A DNA stretch of 64,000 nt. It comes from Seriola aureovittata (taxonomy: Eukaryota; Chordata; Actinopteri; Carangiformes; Carangidae). The notes beneath the pieces are model-generated. The model searched no databases and was not told the DNA's origin. It worked only from the letters and a program-made list of their open reading frames with translations. Shown here piece after piece: positions 40,318-52,288 of this stretch (the stretch's first letter is position 1; the number at the start of each line of letters is the position of its first letter). The position numbers and the translations under genes were made by a program. The stretch lies in NCBI RefSeq assembly GCF_021018895.1, contig NC_079373.1:15658501-15722500 (forward strand), given 5' to 3'.

Positions 40318-40606
40318 CGAGCCTGCGTGTATTACCTCTGAGTTTTGCCCTTGGTTTAGTCAGTCACGACTCCAGGTTTAAAAATAGCATCAGTGAGGAT
40401 GCAGAGCTATTTATACTCTTCACACACCCTGTCTGCAAGCTTCAATGCATCCCTGCTTGAGTGTGTGTGTGTCTGTCTGTGTGTGTACGTGACGACCGAT
40501 TGAGCTCATTTTAATTCTTGCTTTGCTTCGCTCTATTGCTTTGAGCTGAGTCATTCATTTTCTTTCTCCTCCTCTCATCGTCTTTGTTTCTCTGTGCACC
40601 ACCAAT

Positions 40607-40608
<2 letters not shown>

Positions 40609-40641
<33 letters not shown>
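40609..40641. repeat. (CA)n microsatellite
   Basis: About 32 bases of CA. Confidence 0.95.
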
Positions 40642-40643
<2 letters not shown>

Positions 40644-40721
40644 CAAGGGCAACTTTCATGAATGAATGAGTGATAGCTGGTGAGGAAAGGAGTAGAATTC
40701 AAAGCACACAAACAAACCTAC

Positions 40722-41115
40722 ACTCAGTTTATTAGGAACACCTAGCTAAAACTAATGTACTCTAATACAACAGTATTAATAAATCCTTCCTTCATAATGT
40801 TTTTGATGAGGTGTTGGTTCAACTGTATGGTCATTTTGGAGGCTGCAGATTGTGGTGCTGTTGAACTGTATTACAATACACAAAGACGTGTGTTTTAAAT
40901 GGGGTGGACGAAGTAATAGAAACACCTGTCAACATAATGCAATGCAGTTTAATGGCACCACCGACTAACTGCATCTTCCAAAAATGATCATAGATTGGAA
41001 TCAACACCCCTTTAACAAAATTTCACCAAAAAGGGAACACTGAACCCTTATCGCAGGTAGAATATCATTGCGTTATTTTTAGCTAGGTGTTCCTAATAAA
41101 CTGACAACTGAGTGC
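40722..41115. mobile_element. Short non-autonomous DNA transposon (MITE) with terminal inverted repeats
   Basis: The left end reads ACTCAGTTTATTAGGAACAC then CTAGCTAAAA. The right end, read as reverse complement, is CACTCAGTTGTCAGTTTATT then AGGAACACCTAGCTAAAA. The inverted repeats agree over the last 25-30 bases, apart from a short insertion on the right. The 394-bp interior has no long open frame. The TTAGGAACACCT end resembles the one at 7149, so the two may share a transposase family. No clear target-site duplication was confirmed. Confidence 0.8.
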
Positions 41116-44100
41116 ATCTGTCACAGGCAACAGTGGGCGTGTAAGACTCCTATGTTTGCCTGCAGAAACAGACAATAAAGGATGCAGCTGTGCTGAGAGA
41201 GGGCGATGGCGTTCTGCCACTGATGCACTCACACTGATTCAAACAAAGATGCCATGGAAGACTTGCCAAACCAAAATACAGCTTGATTTCCATAAAATGC
41301 CATGTTAGGATTTCTGCACATTGGATTTGCTGTAGATTTTTTTTTCTTTCTTTACTGAAAAACATTTAAATATACAAACAATACGGACGTGTGCTCAGCG
41401 TTGTTGTGGACATGTTCAGAAAGTTTAAAATTCATACAGTAATAGCCATGCTCTGTGCCAATCTGCACCTATGTGTTGCCCCAAAAAGCTTTTCTTGTAG
41501 GAGTAATCTCTCATCTTTCATAAAAGGTATTACATGTCTGTTGTATGTATGTGTTGCATTTACTATTCATAATGTCAATACCATTTATCTTTAAGATGGG
41601 TTCTTTTACATAAATGGGACATTCATACGATTAAATACACTTTTTTTCCCAACAGTAATGGCTTGATTATTCAAAGTGATTGTTTTATGAGGGGATAAGT
41701 TCTGTTTATAACATAGTTTCCAAGCCTGTTGATAAAATTAAGATAATTCTATAGGCAATTTGGAAATGTTAAAATTACAATTAAGTATAAGATAAAGACC
41801 ATGCAATTTACTAAAAATATTGTTCAGAATAAATTATCAAATACAATCTGGGGCTTTAAGACATTCCCTAATCCATTTTACTTAAAAAGTGTAATTTAAA
41901 TCAGTAAAGTTTGATAATTCAACCTTCTTTTGTGGACCCTGAGAGTATTTCTTTTTTTAAGTTAGTGGTGTCTATTTTTAAACAAAATTTGTGAGTATAT
42001 TGTTCATTTTCTCAACTGTTGAATCTGAGACAAACATTGATGGAGCAGGATAAACAAGTCGTGAGAGTCCCTCAGCCTCGGTCAGAAGAACTCCTAACAT
42101 ACATATGCACACATATGGAAAACATATAGAGGTCACATTGAAGCCACATATTCACAATATTTTGTCTTTTAAAGTCTAGGGGGATATTTAAGTTGTTGCC
42201 TAGATAACATATCTAGAGCTACATCAATACCTCAATATTTTCCACTGAAATATTGCTTATTTTCTTCATGTTCTAAGATGAAATCCTGAAGCCTTTGAAA
42301 ATGTATTAATCAGTTGTACAGTTGGTTCAATTTGGTGTTTATCTTTCAGGATTTTCTGTTCCTGAAACAAAGGTAAACTGTGCACCTCTGATGTCTGTGA
42401 GGGAATCACAGATGATAAGAATTTCTCCCTATCAATGTCACTATTAGTAAATAATATCCTGAGTGGATGATTAATTACACTGTGCGTCTATTTAAATCTT
42501 AACTGCTGAGTGAAAGGAGGTGTGCTGCTTCATTGAACATTATGTTCAGATAATCTGCCTCTTCACTTTGTCTCTCTAGGTGCTGCATACAATTCTTACT
42601 GCAGCTTTACAAAAAATCTGTCACTTCCCTTATCATTTTTTCATCTCCAGTGTTTAACTGTGTTCTACATGCACACATAAATTGTTGCAGTTTTATATAC
42701 AAAAGAATGACATCTAAAGTGATGGACTGTAGTATAATGCAGACATTATAGCAAAGGGAAACTGTCAGAGAGAGTGAAGAGATGGCAGCAATCAACGTAT
42801 ATATTCCTGGTAGCTTGCTCTACTCTTGATAGCATCCATTCACGCACACATTTAAATAGTTGTAAGCAGGAGGTGTTTGCTGAAACTCAGGCTATTTAAA
42901 TTTTTCATCCATTCTGTTATTGTTCCTTGCTAATCACTTCCTGCCTAGTGCTCTGCTTCTCAGTTTCCTAGCATAAGTGACAAACATTTTCTAGTACTGA
43001 GAGGTGAAAGCATGTGAACGGTTGAAAAAATTTGGCTTAAAATTGAAGGAGATAAAGATGTTGAAATCTTAGGAGTATTTAGGGTATCTTTAATAATGAA
43101 ATAATTATGAAAATATGAATACATCGGTGTGACCCCACCTGTGGTCCTGACCAGTGTCTGGCACTCTTGTGTGTGTTTGCGTGCTGTGTACAGTAAGTGA
43201 AATGCAATGAGAAAGAGGGACTTGCTGAGTAAGGCTTTTTCTGAATAAAGAGTTAGTATATAGCTCAGCTCACATAGCAGTGTGAGTGTAAGTGCGTGTA
43301 AGTGCGTGTGCGTGCAACAAAGTGCGTGAAGGTGAGTGTGGAGAGCATTCCAATAACCAGAGTGGAGCTGTTATTAGATTTGGATCCCTGCACTCTTCAT
43401 TAAACCTTGGTTCAATTCAGTGTAATAGAGAGAGAGAGAGGGAGTTGCATCTTTATGAAACAAGGGTGACACAACCAGAGACATGCTAACACACACCTAC
43501 GGTACACCCACACAACAAACACAGCAAGGAAGAGGAAGGGGGGTGACTATGCACAGCTGTGCAGCAGGGTTGGTCATTATTAGTTGTAATCTATGATTGA
43601 GAGAATATATGCAAATTCTCTGGAGGGAGAACAGAGGACATGTGGAGCCATACTGTATAGCTGGAGTAGCAATAGGTTAAAAAAGCAGTAAAAAAAAAAA
43701 GATGAATGGGTAACAAAATGGAATTTAATGAAAAGGATGGAGGTGGACATGGAATAGGAGAAGTAGAGGTGGCTGGCAATTAAGGTGATGTGGAAAAGGG
43801 CGAGTGGACCCAAGAGTAGATACAAGACTGAATGAGGTATAGAGCCAATATACAAGAAGGAAGAGGGATAGTCACACTGCTCTGACGCAAATATGTGCTG
43901 TGGTTTGCTGTGTGTTCAGCCTCACAGGCCTTCTTTTACTTAGAAGAGGACGAGGGAGTGGCGCAGTCTCTGGCTCATCATCATTCAACAGAGGGAGAGA
44001 GAGTCATAGGGGACAGAGAGAGAGAGCCTGAAAGAAATAAAAGACTTGACAAGTTTAAAGAAAAAAAAAAAAAATTGAAACAAAGATAAACAGTTTTTTT

Positions 44101-44694
44101 GTGAATGACAGTTGAGTCAAAAGAAGGAGTGTGGCAGAGGAACAAGGCTACAGCAAAAAAAAAAAAAGGATATGCAAGGAGGGCGGGAGTGTTGTAAATT
44201 ATAGTGGGAGGAGGAGGGAGGGAGGAGGGGAGGAAAACTCCGAGGCTGACTCAGAGGGATCCCTCTCCTCTACTCTTCTCTTCTCTTCTCCCTCCCTCCC
44301 AGGCTGGAGGGGAGCTACATGACATTCCTCTTCTTGCATTCTCACTTGCTTTTTATTCCATCTCTCATTCTTTCTCTCCTTCTGTATCGACCCTCAGGTG
44401 GAGACAAAAATAGAACAGGCTACCTAATAGTTACCCTCTGTCTTTGCTTCCTTTTTTTTTTTTCTTACTCCAGGGCAGTATCATATAAAAGCCTGGCTCT
44501 GATGGCACAGAAACAGGAGCAAAATATATTAAATGTAATGGTGAATTATCATTAATATGTACTCATGAGCGCACACGAACACACAAGGAAATGGATATAC
44601 ACTGATATGACAAAATCACATCCTGATGTTTTCACCTGACACAATGATGACTAAGGAGCAAAAAAAATTAAATAAAATAGAATTAGCATATCAA

Positions 44695-45115
44695 TTGGTG
44701 AATCATGGCCAAAATTGTGTTTTGTGAGGTCAGAGTGACCTTTGACCTTTGACCAGCAAATTCTAATTGGTTCATCACTGAATTCAAATGAAAGTTTGTG
44801 CCAGATGTAATAAAATTTCCTCTGGGTGTTCCTGTTATATTGCATTCGCAATAACGTGAACTCATCGTGACCTTGAACTTTGACTTTTGCTGGCCAAAAT
44901 CTAATCACTTCATTCTTGAGTTCAAATGGACGCTTGTGCCAAATCTGAAGAAATTCCCTTGAGGCGTTACTGAGATATCGCGTTCATGAGAATGACACGG
45001 ATAGGTGGACATATGGACATACAGACGTATGGACGGATATACAGGACAGCCTGAAAACATAATATCTCCGGCCCTGGCTGTTGCCGGCATAAAAATAACG
45101 GAGTCCTCCATCAGC
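44695..45115. repeat. Fish interspersed repeat with internal tandem units and TGACCTTTGACC motifs, copy 1
   Basis: Two internal units of about 140 bp each carry GTGACC(TT)TGA, CTAAT..GTTCAT, TTGAGTTCAAATG, TTGTGCCA(G/A)AT and AAATTTCC or AAATTCCC, followed by a GACGG-rich tail and TCCGGCCCTGGCTGTTGCCG. The same text recurs at 58095-58450. I remember it as a repeat of spiny-rayed fishes, but the class is uncertain. Confidence 0.75.
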
Positions 45116-46177
45116 GTATACCCGTGATTGATTAGCTGTAGACCAACCATTGATTGTCTGCTGATTGTTAATAGATCAGTGATAGATAGTTTTTTGTTGC
45201 ATCGTTAATCACACACCTAATCGTTTGATTGACCAGTCAGGCCGTCACATAAATGATGATGTTTATGCCATGACAAATGAACACGCTGTAATGAGCTGAC
45301 CGGAGCCCATGCTCAACGCCCAAGTCTCCACTACATATTATTAAGTGACAAAAACACCTTCTGACTGAAATTGCACATGGCTGCATTCGTGAGATGTTAT
45401 GGAATCGAAGGACATTAATTACAAAGATAATGTCAAAGGAGACCCATTCTTGTTTCATTGTTTTCATTTCCACATGCATTTGGGTGAGGTCAAGACACAA
45501 CGTTTTTCAAAACTTGTTAAAAGCTACTCCTCCTGACACCACCGGATAAGGACATGACCTTTACATGCGCATTATCACACCCACGACTGCAAAGTAGGTT
45601 GTCACTGTGCAGGACAGAAGACGCCTGTTGCTAAAAACCATCTGGAGTCATTCAGTCAGCTCAGCCCTGTCCTCGTCGTGTCCACCTCAAACAGTGTGCG
45701 TCGCATTGTACATGATAGAGTGATTGTTAGTCAAAAGCATATCGGTCTTTCTGTTGAATATGTATCTGCGCCAGTGAATGGCTCCTGTTTATGCAGCGGT
45801 GTTTCTGTTCATGTTTATTCATATACTGATTAACTCTGCAACTGCTGTTTCTGCTCTGTTTCTAATTAGCATTTTTTTGTGATGCTACATCTCAGTAAAT
45901 TAGATGTATGTTAGGCAACCATGGGTTTTAATTTGAATGAGAGGGTTGTGTTGGATAATCCTGCACCGTATGGGCATGTTTGGAATACAAAAAAAAAGAA
46001 AAACAACAAAGTGGATGAGAGTGTAATAGGAGGACAGGTGGTGTGGTCAGCAGGGAGCAGGTAGGTGTGTGGGCGGTACTTTACACCCCGCTGCTACTCT
46101 GATTGGACAGCTAGAAGGTTAGCTGTGGCATCAATGTCCTTGCCTTAGGCTTGTGACCCTGGCCAGTATCAATAATA

Positions 46178-46285
<108 letters not shown>

Positions 46286-46555
46286 CGTAGCTATCCTTAC
46301 TAGGACATTGCAGTGACTTCCATTCATTGTGGACAACCTAACTGAAACCGTGACCTAAACCATAACCAATTCATGCGTAACCCTAACCTTAACCAGGACC
46401 TAACAAATGATGTTTTGACCAATTGGGATCAGGCTTTGGTCCCCATGACGACTACTGCTCCCGACAAGGTCAGCGTTTATACAAGAAAAGAGGTAACAAA
46501 GCATGAACACACACAGATAGACACACACAGACAGACACAGAAAGACACAGACACA

Positions 46556-46557
<2 letters not shown>

Positions 46558-46589
<32 letters not shown>
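46558..46589. repeat. (CA)n microsatellite
   Basis: CA array preceded by an imperfect ACAGACAGAC region. Confidence 0.93.
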
Positions 46590-46594
<5 letters not shown>

Positions 46595-47533
46595 AGCTTG
46601 GAACATTATGAATCACCAAAAAGTCAAACCCAATGCCAATAAACAACTGACTAGCCTGAGGTCCATACTGTGATAACATTAATTTCTCCAGGGTAACATG
46701 GGACACACACTCTAAAGTCCTCACCTCAAATACCCCATACACACTAATTTATGCTAATAAATATCTTTCCGGTTTCTCAGGCTTTCCTCGTGTGGGCTGG
46801 CGAGGTGCATGAGAACATACTATCATCAGATGTGTTTGAAGTGTGCTTTTGAAGTATACTGCATTTTCATTCACCTCTGTTGAAGCTACAGTTCTCACGT
46901 CTATGGTTCATACCTAAGAAGAGTTTAATATTTGCCTTATGGGGTGTAGCTGGCTGGTGGAAAGCTCCTGTAATCAGTGATGATTTCTCGGAGCAAATTA
47001 AGTAAGAATGCTATTGGGAAATAGCTCACAAAAGTACAAACACGTGTAAAAAGTTTCCATCATCGTTTTAGCCTTAAGAAAGATTCTTTTAGGAACACAG
47101 CATGCAGCTTTTTAACCTCAGGAAAAAAAAGGGGGAATATGTATTTTTATATATATTTAACTTTCTCTGGAGTCTGTGCTATCCAGTCCCAGAGTAAAAA
47201 CGTAAGTAATCATAGGAACTGTATGACTCTTTGTTCTCTGAGGTTCTACTTCATCTTTTATTATCTCACTTGATGGTGAAAAACATAGTTTGGAAATTAA
47301 TATATTTTTCAAATTACTCTCTTGACACCTGAGAAAGTGATTATCTGACAAAATACTGTACTTGTATTTTGTAATGGCTACCTATTATATTTACTTTTCC
47401 TTGGCATAAAATACTTTGTGCATCTTTATCTTATATGGATTCTGTCCCGCTCGGTTAATTGGTCAAAGTTCTTAGTTTAAAAAACTATATCAAACATTTT
47501 AGTCACTTAATAATGCCATTGTTAAAAACAAAT

Positions 47534-47815
47534 TAAATGCACAGTGTGTAACTTCTACTGCTAGGGGTCTCTTAATCAAAACAATAACAACAGACACAGT
47601 TTGGTGTCGTTTTGAAGTAGCGTGGGATCATGGGAGGAGTAGTCTTCACCACCATTGGCATCTGAGGGGCTGGAAGCCGAGCCGTTTAACATTTGCTTGG
47701 CTTTTTTCTTTGATAACTGCAGATCCAGACGATGACTAAAATTCTTCATCCGTTTAAAATTCACAGTTGAAAACAACGAAGGTGTAAAAAGTGTATTTTA
47801 AAAATGTGGCATAAA
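47534..47815 (-). repeat. Probable interspersed repeat (SINE/MITE-like)
   Basis: The minus strand reads AATGTTAAACGGCTCGGC, then CAGATGCCAATGGTGG, and later an end near AGTTACACACTGTGCATTTAA. These phrases resemble a short repeat I have seen in several fish genomes. The open frame over it (about 66 codons) is most likely a by-product. Confidence 0.4.
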
Positions 47816-48659
47816 CTGGATGAAGTCAGTTTTGACTGGCCTCTGGCAGGCAACCACACCACTGACTCATGTACGCCATTGACAGGTGACCTAATGAAAT
47901 GGACCATTACCTTGATTTAAATCACAGATTTTGCAGGTTTTAAAATTGGTGAAAAAATTTGGACAAATGTAGGTACACCACTCAAAAATAAATATAATAT
48001 AGGTCTAGTCATTACATAAAGTTACATATTATGACTTTAAAGACATCATATGTGTTACAGTATCCTCCCCAGTGGCAATCTGGTTTTCACATGCCAAAGA
48101 GCTCTCCTTGAGAAGTCAGCAGGGGTTCTCTTCGGATACTGACATACATCAAAATTATGTGATAGCTATGCTTCTAAGTGCTGTCACACGGCACAGTTAA
48201 TTTAAATGCATTAAATACATTGACACAGTTCAAAGGTTGTGTACGTGATGTAAGTGAGGTCTCACACTGTGTTAATGAAGTGCAAATAAATGAGTGGAAC
48301 ACAAATAGATGCTATTGTAGATCGTTAACTGCCAAATAAATTATCAAAAAATACCAAATCTGCATAAATCTTTACATGCCACTAACAGAAAAATAAATGA
48401 ATATCGTGTATGTGCATGTATGTGTGCATACGTATATAAGAGAAAGAAAGAAAGAGATAGGCAGATAGAAGGAATGAGAGCAGAGAGAAAGACAGATAGA
48501 GAGACATGTCTTCAATATGTGCCTCTGATATTAGGACAGCTGGTTGCTGAATACTTGAAGGATGCTGTTTATCCAACTTACTTACACTATGCTACACAAA
48601 GACAAACACACACAAAGGCAAGACCCAAACTTACACATGTACATATGTGCATGCAACAC

Positions 48660-48691
48660 ACACAAACACACACACACACACACACACACAA
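48660..48691. repeat. (CA)n microsatellite
   Basis: About 30 bases of CA. Confidence 0.94.
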
Positions 48692-49720
48692 ACAACAATG
48701 AGATGCTCGTACTTGCACATACATTGACGCACTCGTGCATAAAGACACACACGGCAGACTTCATGCTACTACCAGACAGAATGGAAGTCTAATTAATTCA
48801 CCCTAAGCTCACTATGGGAAGTTAACAGTGATATTTAGTCTAAATTCAACACTTAGCACTCAGGCTTTCATCCAACCTGATTTGCATGCAGCAGATGAAG
48901 AGAAAATGGAGGAATATTTCTAAAAATGAAGGGAAGAAAATATGCAGGTGAAAGAATATTGTTTCTAAGAACCAAATGGATTTTTTGAAACTCACTAAAG
49001 GAATAATTTGGTCATTTTTATTTCAGTCTTATAATGACATGTCAGAGCTGTAATGCACTTAGCACCTGTTGCTTGGTAACGGACAGATGCATACGCATTT
49101 TACTCTTAATAGCAAGCTGTGTGGTCAGAAATGTAATGCATTGTGCGCTGCTTCATTTGTCTTGCTCAAAATACACATACACATCAATGTACATGCATAG
49201 CTATTGTTGGAGAAAATTAATTACACAAGAAGAGAAGCATTCCTTCAGAGAATGGGTTCAACAAAGCTTCTGCAGTTCTATGGCAGGCGTTCAGTATGCC
49301 ACTACTAGGTAAATGGCTGACCTATACCGTGTGTGTTCCAGGATGGAAACAGCAGTAATAGCTGCTCTTTGAGCATGTGTGAAGCTAGACCTGGAATAAT
49401 CCATTAAAAACCCAGTATATGTATGTGTGTTTGTGTCGGTATAGCTGGTCCAGGTATCCTCCGCTGCCCATAGCAGTGTTAATATTCTGCACACAGTGGG
49501 TTCGGCCAAACCCCATTAATCATGTTTGTGAATGTCTAATCTCAATGTTACTTGCGCTGGTTTCATTTTCATGGCTGTCTGCAAGATTTATAATGGCGTT
49601 TGCAGAAGGTGTATGTGGTGCGTGTGTGTCTGTGAGATGTAATACACAGTTACGGAAGCATGCTCTTAAATGTGTCACCTTGTTGAGGAGAAGAATGTCC
49701 TGAATGTGTAGTTAAAGATC

Positions 49721-49723
<3 letters not shown>

Positions 49724-49753
<30 letters not shown>
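49724..49753. repeat. Poly-G run, 30 bases
   Basis: Homopolymer G on the plus strand, preceded by GATCCC and followed directly by the tandem duplication. Confidence 0.95.
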
Positions 49754-49754
<1 letters not shown>

Positions 49755-50003
49755 CCCATCATGTTGATACACACATCTGTTCCTATAAATGTGTTTTTGT
49801 GTTCCTGTGTGTGTCTTGTTTGTACCTGCGATTGTTTGTTAAGTTGGAGCAAGTGTATACATGTCTTTGTATCTGTGGGTCCCATCATGTTGATACACAC
49901 ATCTGTTCCTATAAATGTGTTTTTGTGTTCCTGTGTGTGTCTTGTTTGTACCTGCGATTGTTTGTTAAGTTGGAGCAAGTGTATACATGTCTTTGTATCT
50001 GTG
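49754..50003. repeat. 126-bp tandem duplication, two copies
   Basis: The block starting TCCCATCATGTTGATACACA at 49754 is repeated from 49880 with no visible difference over 124 bases. Sequence diverges right after each copy. It is either a very recent duplication or an assembly effect of the adjoining G run. Confidence 0.95.
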
Positions 50004-50261
50004 TGTAGCTCTGTATGTGCACAAAAGTGTGCAAAAAGCTTGACCAGGTTACGGTGGCATGTGTCCTCGTTCGTTACCATGGTGACAGTAAGAGGCCTTT
50101 CAAGAGATGTCCATCCGAATGATGAGATCAGATTACATCAATGAAGGGAAAGAGTAGAAACAAACAGGGGTGAGCAGACGAATGAGTATAGAAAGGGGAT
50201 AAAAGGGGGTTCAGGGATGGGCCGGGGGGCGTGTTAAGGAAGTGTACCAAAGGTATCATCT

Positions 50262-50411
<150 letters not shown>

Positions 50412-51158
50412 AATATCATCTGATCCATAGCATCCATATTTTGAATGGTGATAATAGCATACACACTCCAAGATACCAAGTGCTACTAGTTTTGTGGTCC
50501 AGCGGAAGTTGGCGAGTGAGGAAGGACAAACAGATCTCATTACCTCAAACGAACAGTTTCCTTAAAGAGCTAGATGTGGATGACCCTGCTAAATGGCGAA
50601 CAGCATGGCTGTTTGTCTAGACGACGCCTGTCTAGAGACATTGATCTCAGACAGCAGACCAATGGACTGACAATCACTGAGTGAAGACTGGGAGTTTTTC
50701 CAAGCAATTCTTCATCATGGATGACAAACTGGTTGGATAAAATGTGCACTCGGGGACTCTAGCATTTGATTTATTCACTGAAACTAAGCATATACATTTA
50801 AAGCTATCAGATGTTGTATACTGGGGTCATATGTGCATCTATCAGTGCTTATCTAAGTAAATATGAAGGATGAAAAAGTATTTACACTTTTAAGGACCAT
50901 TAAAGACTTTCTTCCACTTACACATGATCGCAGTCACAGAGATTTTTTTATTTTTTTTGCTCACACTGCAGATCAACATTGTGCACTTAAAAATAAGCCT
51001 CATTTGTTGTGGTCACTTGAGGGAACACAAGACTGCAACATTCACATCATTTACTTGTGGTAGCAGAGTAATAAACAATGGTGACTCCTTAATGATTTGC
51101 AGTTTTAATGACTTTGTCATCCTTCTTTCAAAATGAAAAAGACAGATATTCATTTTAC

Positions 51159-51224
51159 CTTCATGTTCATCATCGTCATCACTAATGTCATAAGCGTAAT
51201 CCTCATCATTGCACGGGCTGTCAG
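51159..51224 (-). CDS. shank3: Candidate SHANK3 microexon 4 (66 nt) inside the SH3 domain
   Basis: The acceptor is attcatttaatgccttatag and the donor GAAG|gtaaaa. The exon is CT, 21 codons, then G, so it is phase 1-1 and in frame between the two SH3 exons. The peptide contains SPCNDEDYAYDISDDDDE followed by HE and is strongly acidic. An intronic stretch with a chance open frame this biased to Asp and Glu, with correct splice sites and phase, is unlikely. UGC lies just before the acceptor, as is common for neuronal microexons. I know of no counterpart in the standard human SHANK3 protein. Confidence 0.68.
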
Positions 51225-51781
51225 CTATAAGGCATTAAATGAATTAATACACAGCTGACAGAAAAAGGTCATGTCAGTTTTTTCATTATACAAACACTTC
51301 TGCACTGTACGTATTGGTTGTCCATAGTAAAGACACTAGCACTATCCCACCAGACTAAACTACACATTACACTACTCTATGTTACTGCTACACCATGAAT
51401 TACATGAATCTTAACAGGAAATAAGTCAAGAGTTGTGAATGTTTGTTGGTTATTGTACACTGCGAAAAAACAATAAATAATTGAGGAAGTGGCATCAGTT
51501 TATCTAATATGGGGTTTGGAAGTTGAAATAACTCTTCAGATGCAAAATTAGGCTGCTTAAAGTGCTTGTTCTGATTACATTTTTATTCAAATTGTATATG
51601 ATAACTTGCATATCATATCTTGCAGTGAGCAAAAACCAAATAATACTAATCAAGACTTTCATGTTAAGACAAATGTATTAGTAAAGTGACATGATAGGGT
51701 TGAGAACCAGCTAGTTTAGCTGTGGGTATTATGTAAAACAGTGCTACAGGAATTATTACTATAACGTTCTGCTATATTTAC
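51225..51781 (-). other. shank3: Intron between microexons 3 and 4
   Basis: AT-rich phase-1 intron of 557 bp. Donor GAGG|gtaaat. No further exon is evident. Confidence 0.65.
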
Positions 51782-51808
51782 CCTCTGAATCCAGGTAGTC
51801 ATCCTTTA
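51782..51808 (-). CDS. shank3: Candidate SHANK3 microexon 3 (27 nt) inside the SH3 domain
   Basis: A very good acceptor (ttgtttttctactttttgtag) is followed by TA, eight codons and G, then donor gtaaat. With the upstream G it encodes VKDDYLDSE. It is phase 1-1 and in frame. The donor lacks G at position +5, which suits regulated inclusion. A tyrosine sits among acidic residues, as in the other three microexons. Confidence 0.66.
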
Positions 51809-52152
51809 CTACAAAAAGTAGAAAAACAAGAAATCATTATATAGTGCAATTTTTATGTTTTCAACAATCTTACATTCATATAGGCTGAGCTACACACACA
51901 CTTCACCAGGAATGTGCTACAGTCTACTGCTGGGGGCTACAGCACGTCTCTCAATAAAACAAAATAATGGTCTTTATTAAGCTACACATGTGATATGTGT
52001 GACATACTCTCCTTGTACAGCATACAATATTCCCTGCCTCAACAGGCCACTGGTTGGTCCTACTAACATCAAGCTAATGAACAGATACAGATGCTTACAT
52101 GGGTAAGCATGGATGCTAAGACACACACACGCGCACACACACAAACACAGGG

Positions 52153-52207
<55 letters not shown>

Positions 52208-52249
52208 CACTCACGAACACAGACAGACAGATGACTTAGTGAGATTTAC
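51809..52249 (-). other. shank3: Intron between microexons 2 and 3, with (CA)n array
   Basis: A 441-bp phase-1 intron. A CA microsatellite of about 48 bases lies at 52155-52203. Donor CTGG|gtaaat. Confidence 0.65.
52155..52203. repeat. (CA)n microsatellite
   Basis: About 48 bases of CA, starting 47 bases downstream (in gene sense) of microexon 2. Confidence 0.96.
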
Positions 52250-52288
52250 CCAGTCTGATCTCATCATAAAGATGCTCCTCTGGTATCG
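52250..52288 (-). CDS. shank3: Candidate SHANK3 microexon 2 (39 nt) inside the SH3 domain
   Basis: The acceptor is aacacacttcttaatcaccag and the donor CTGG|gtaaat. The exon is CG, twelve codons, G: phase 1-1 and in frame. With the upstream G it encodes AIPEEHLYDEIRL. The YDEI core resembles the pYEEI class of ligands for Src-family SH2 domains. The function is inferred from sequence only. Confidence 0.66.

Noticed and set aside
49712..50144. Open frames of about 125 codons over the tandem duplication.
   Set aside because: The frame persists only because a 126-bp unit (divisible by three) is duplicated. The peptide is low-complexity and starts in or ends on the poly-G run.
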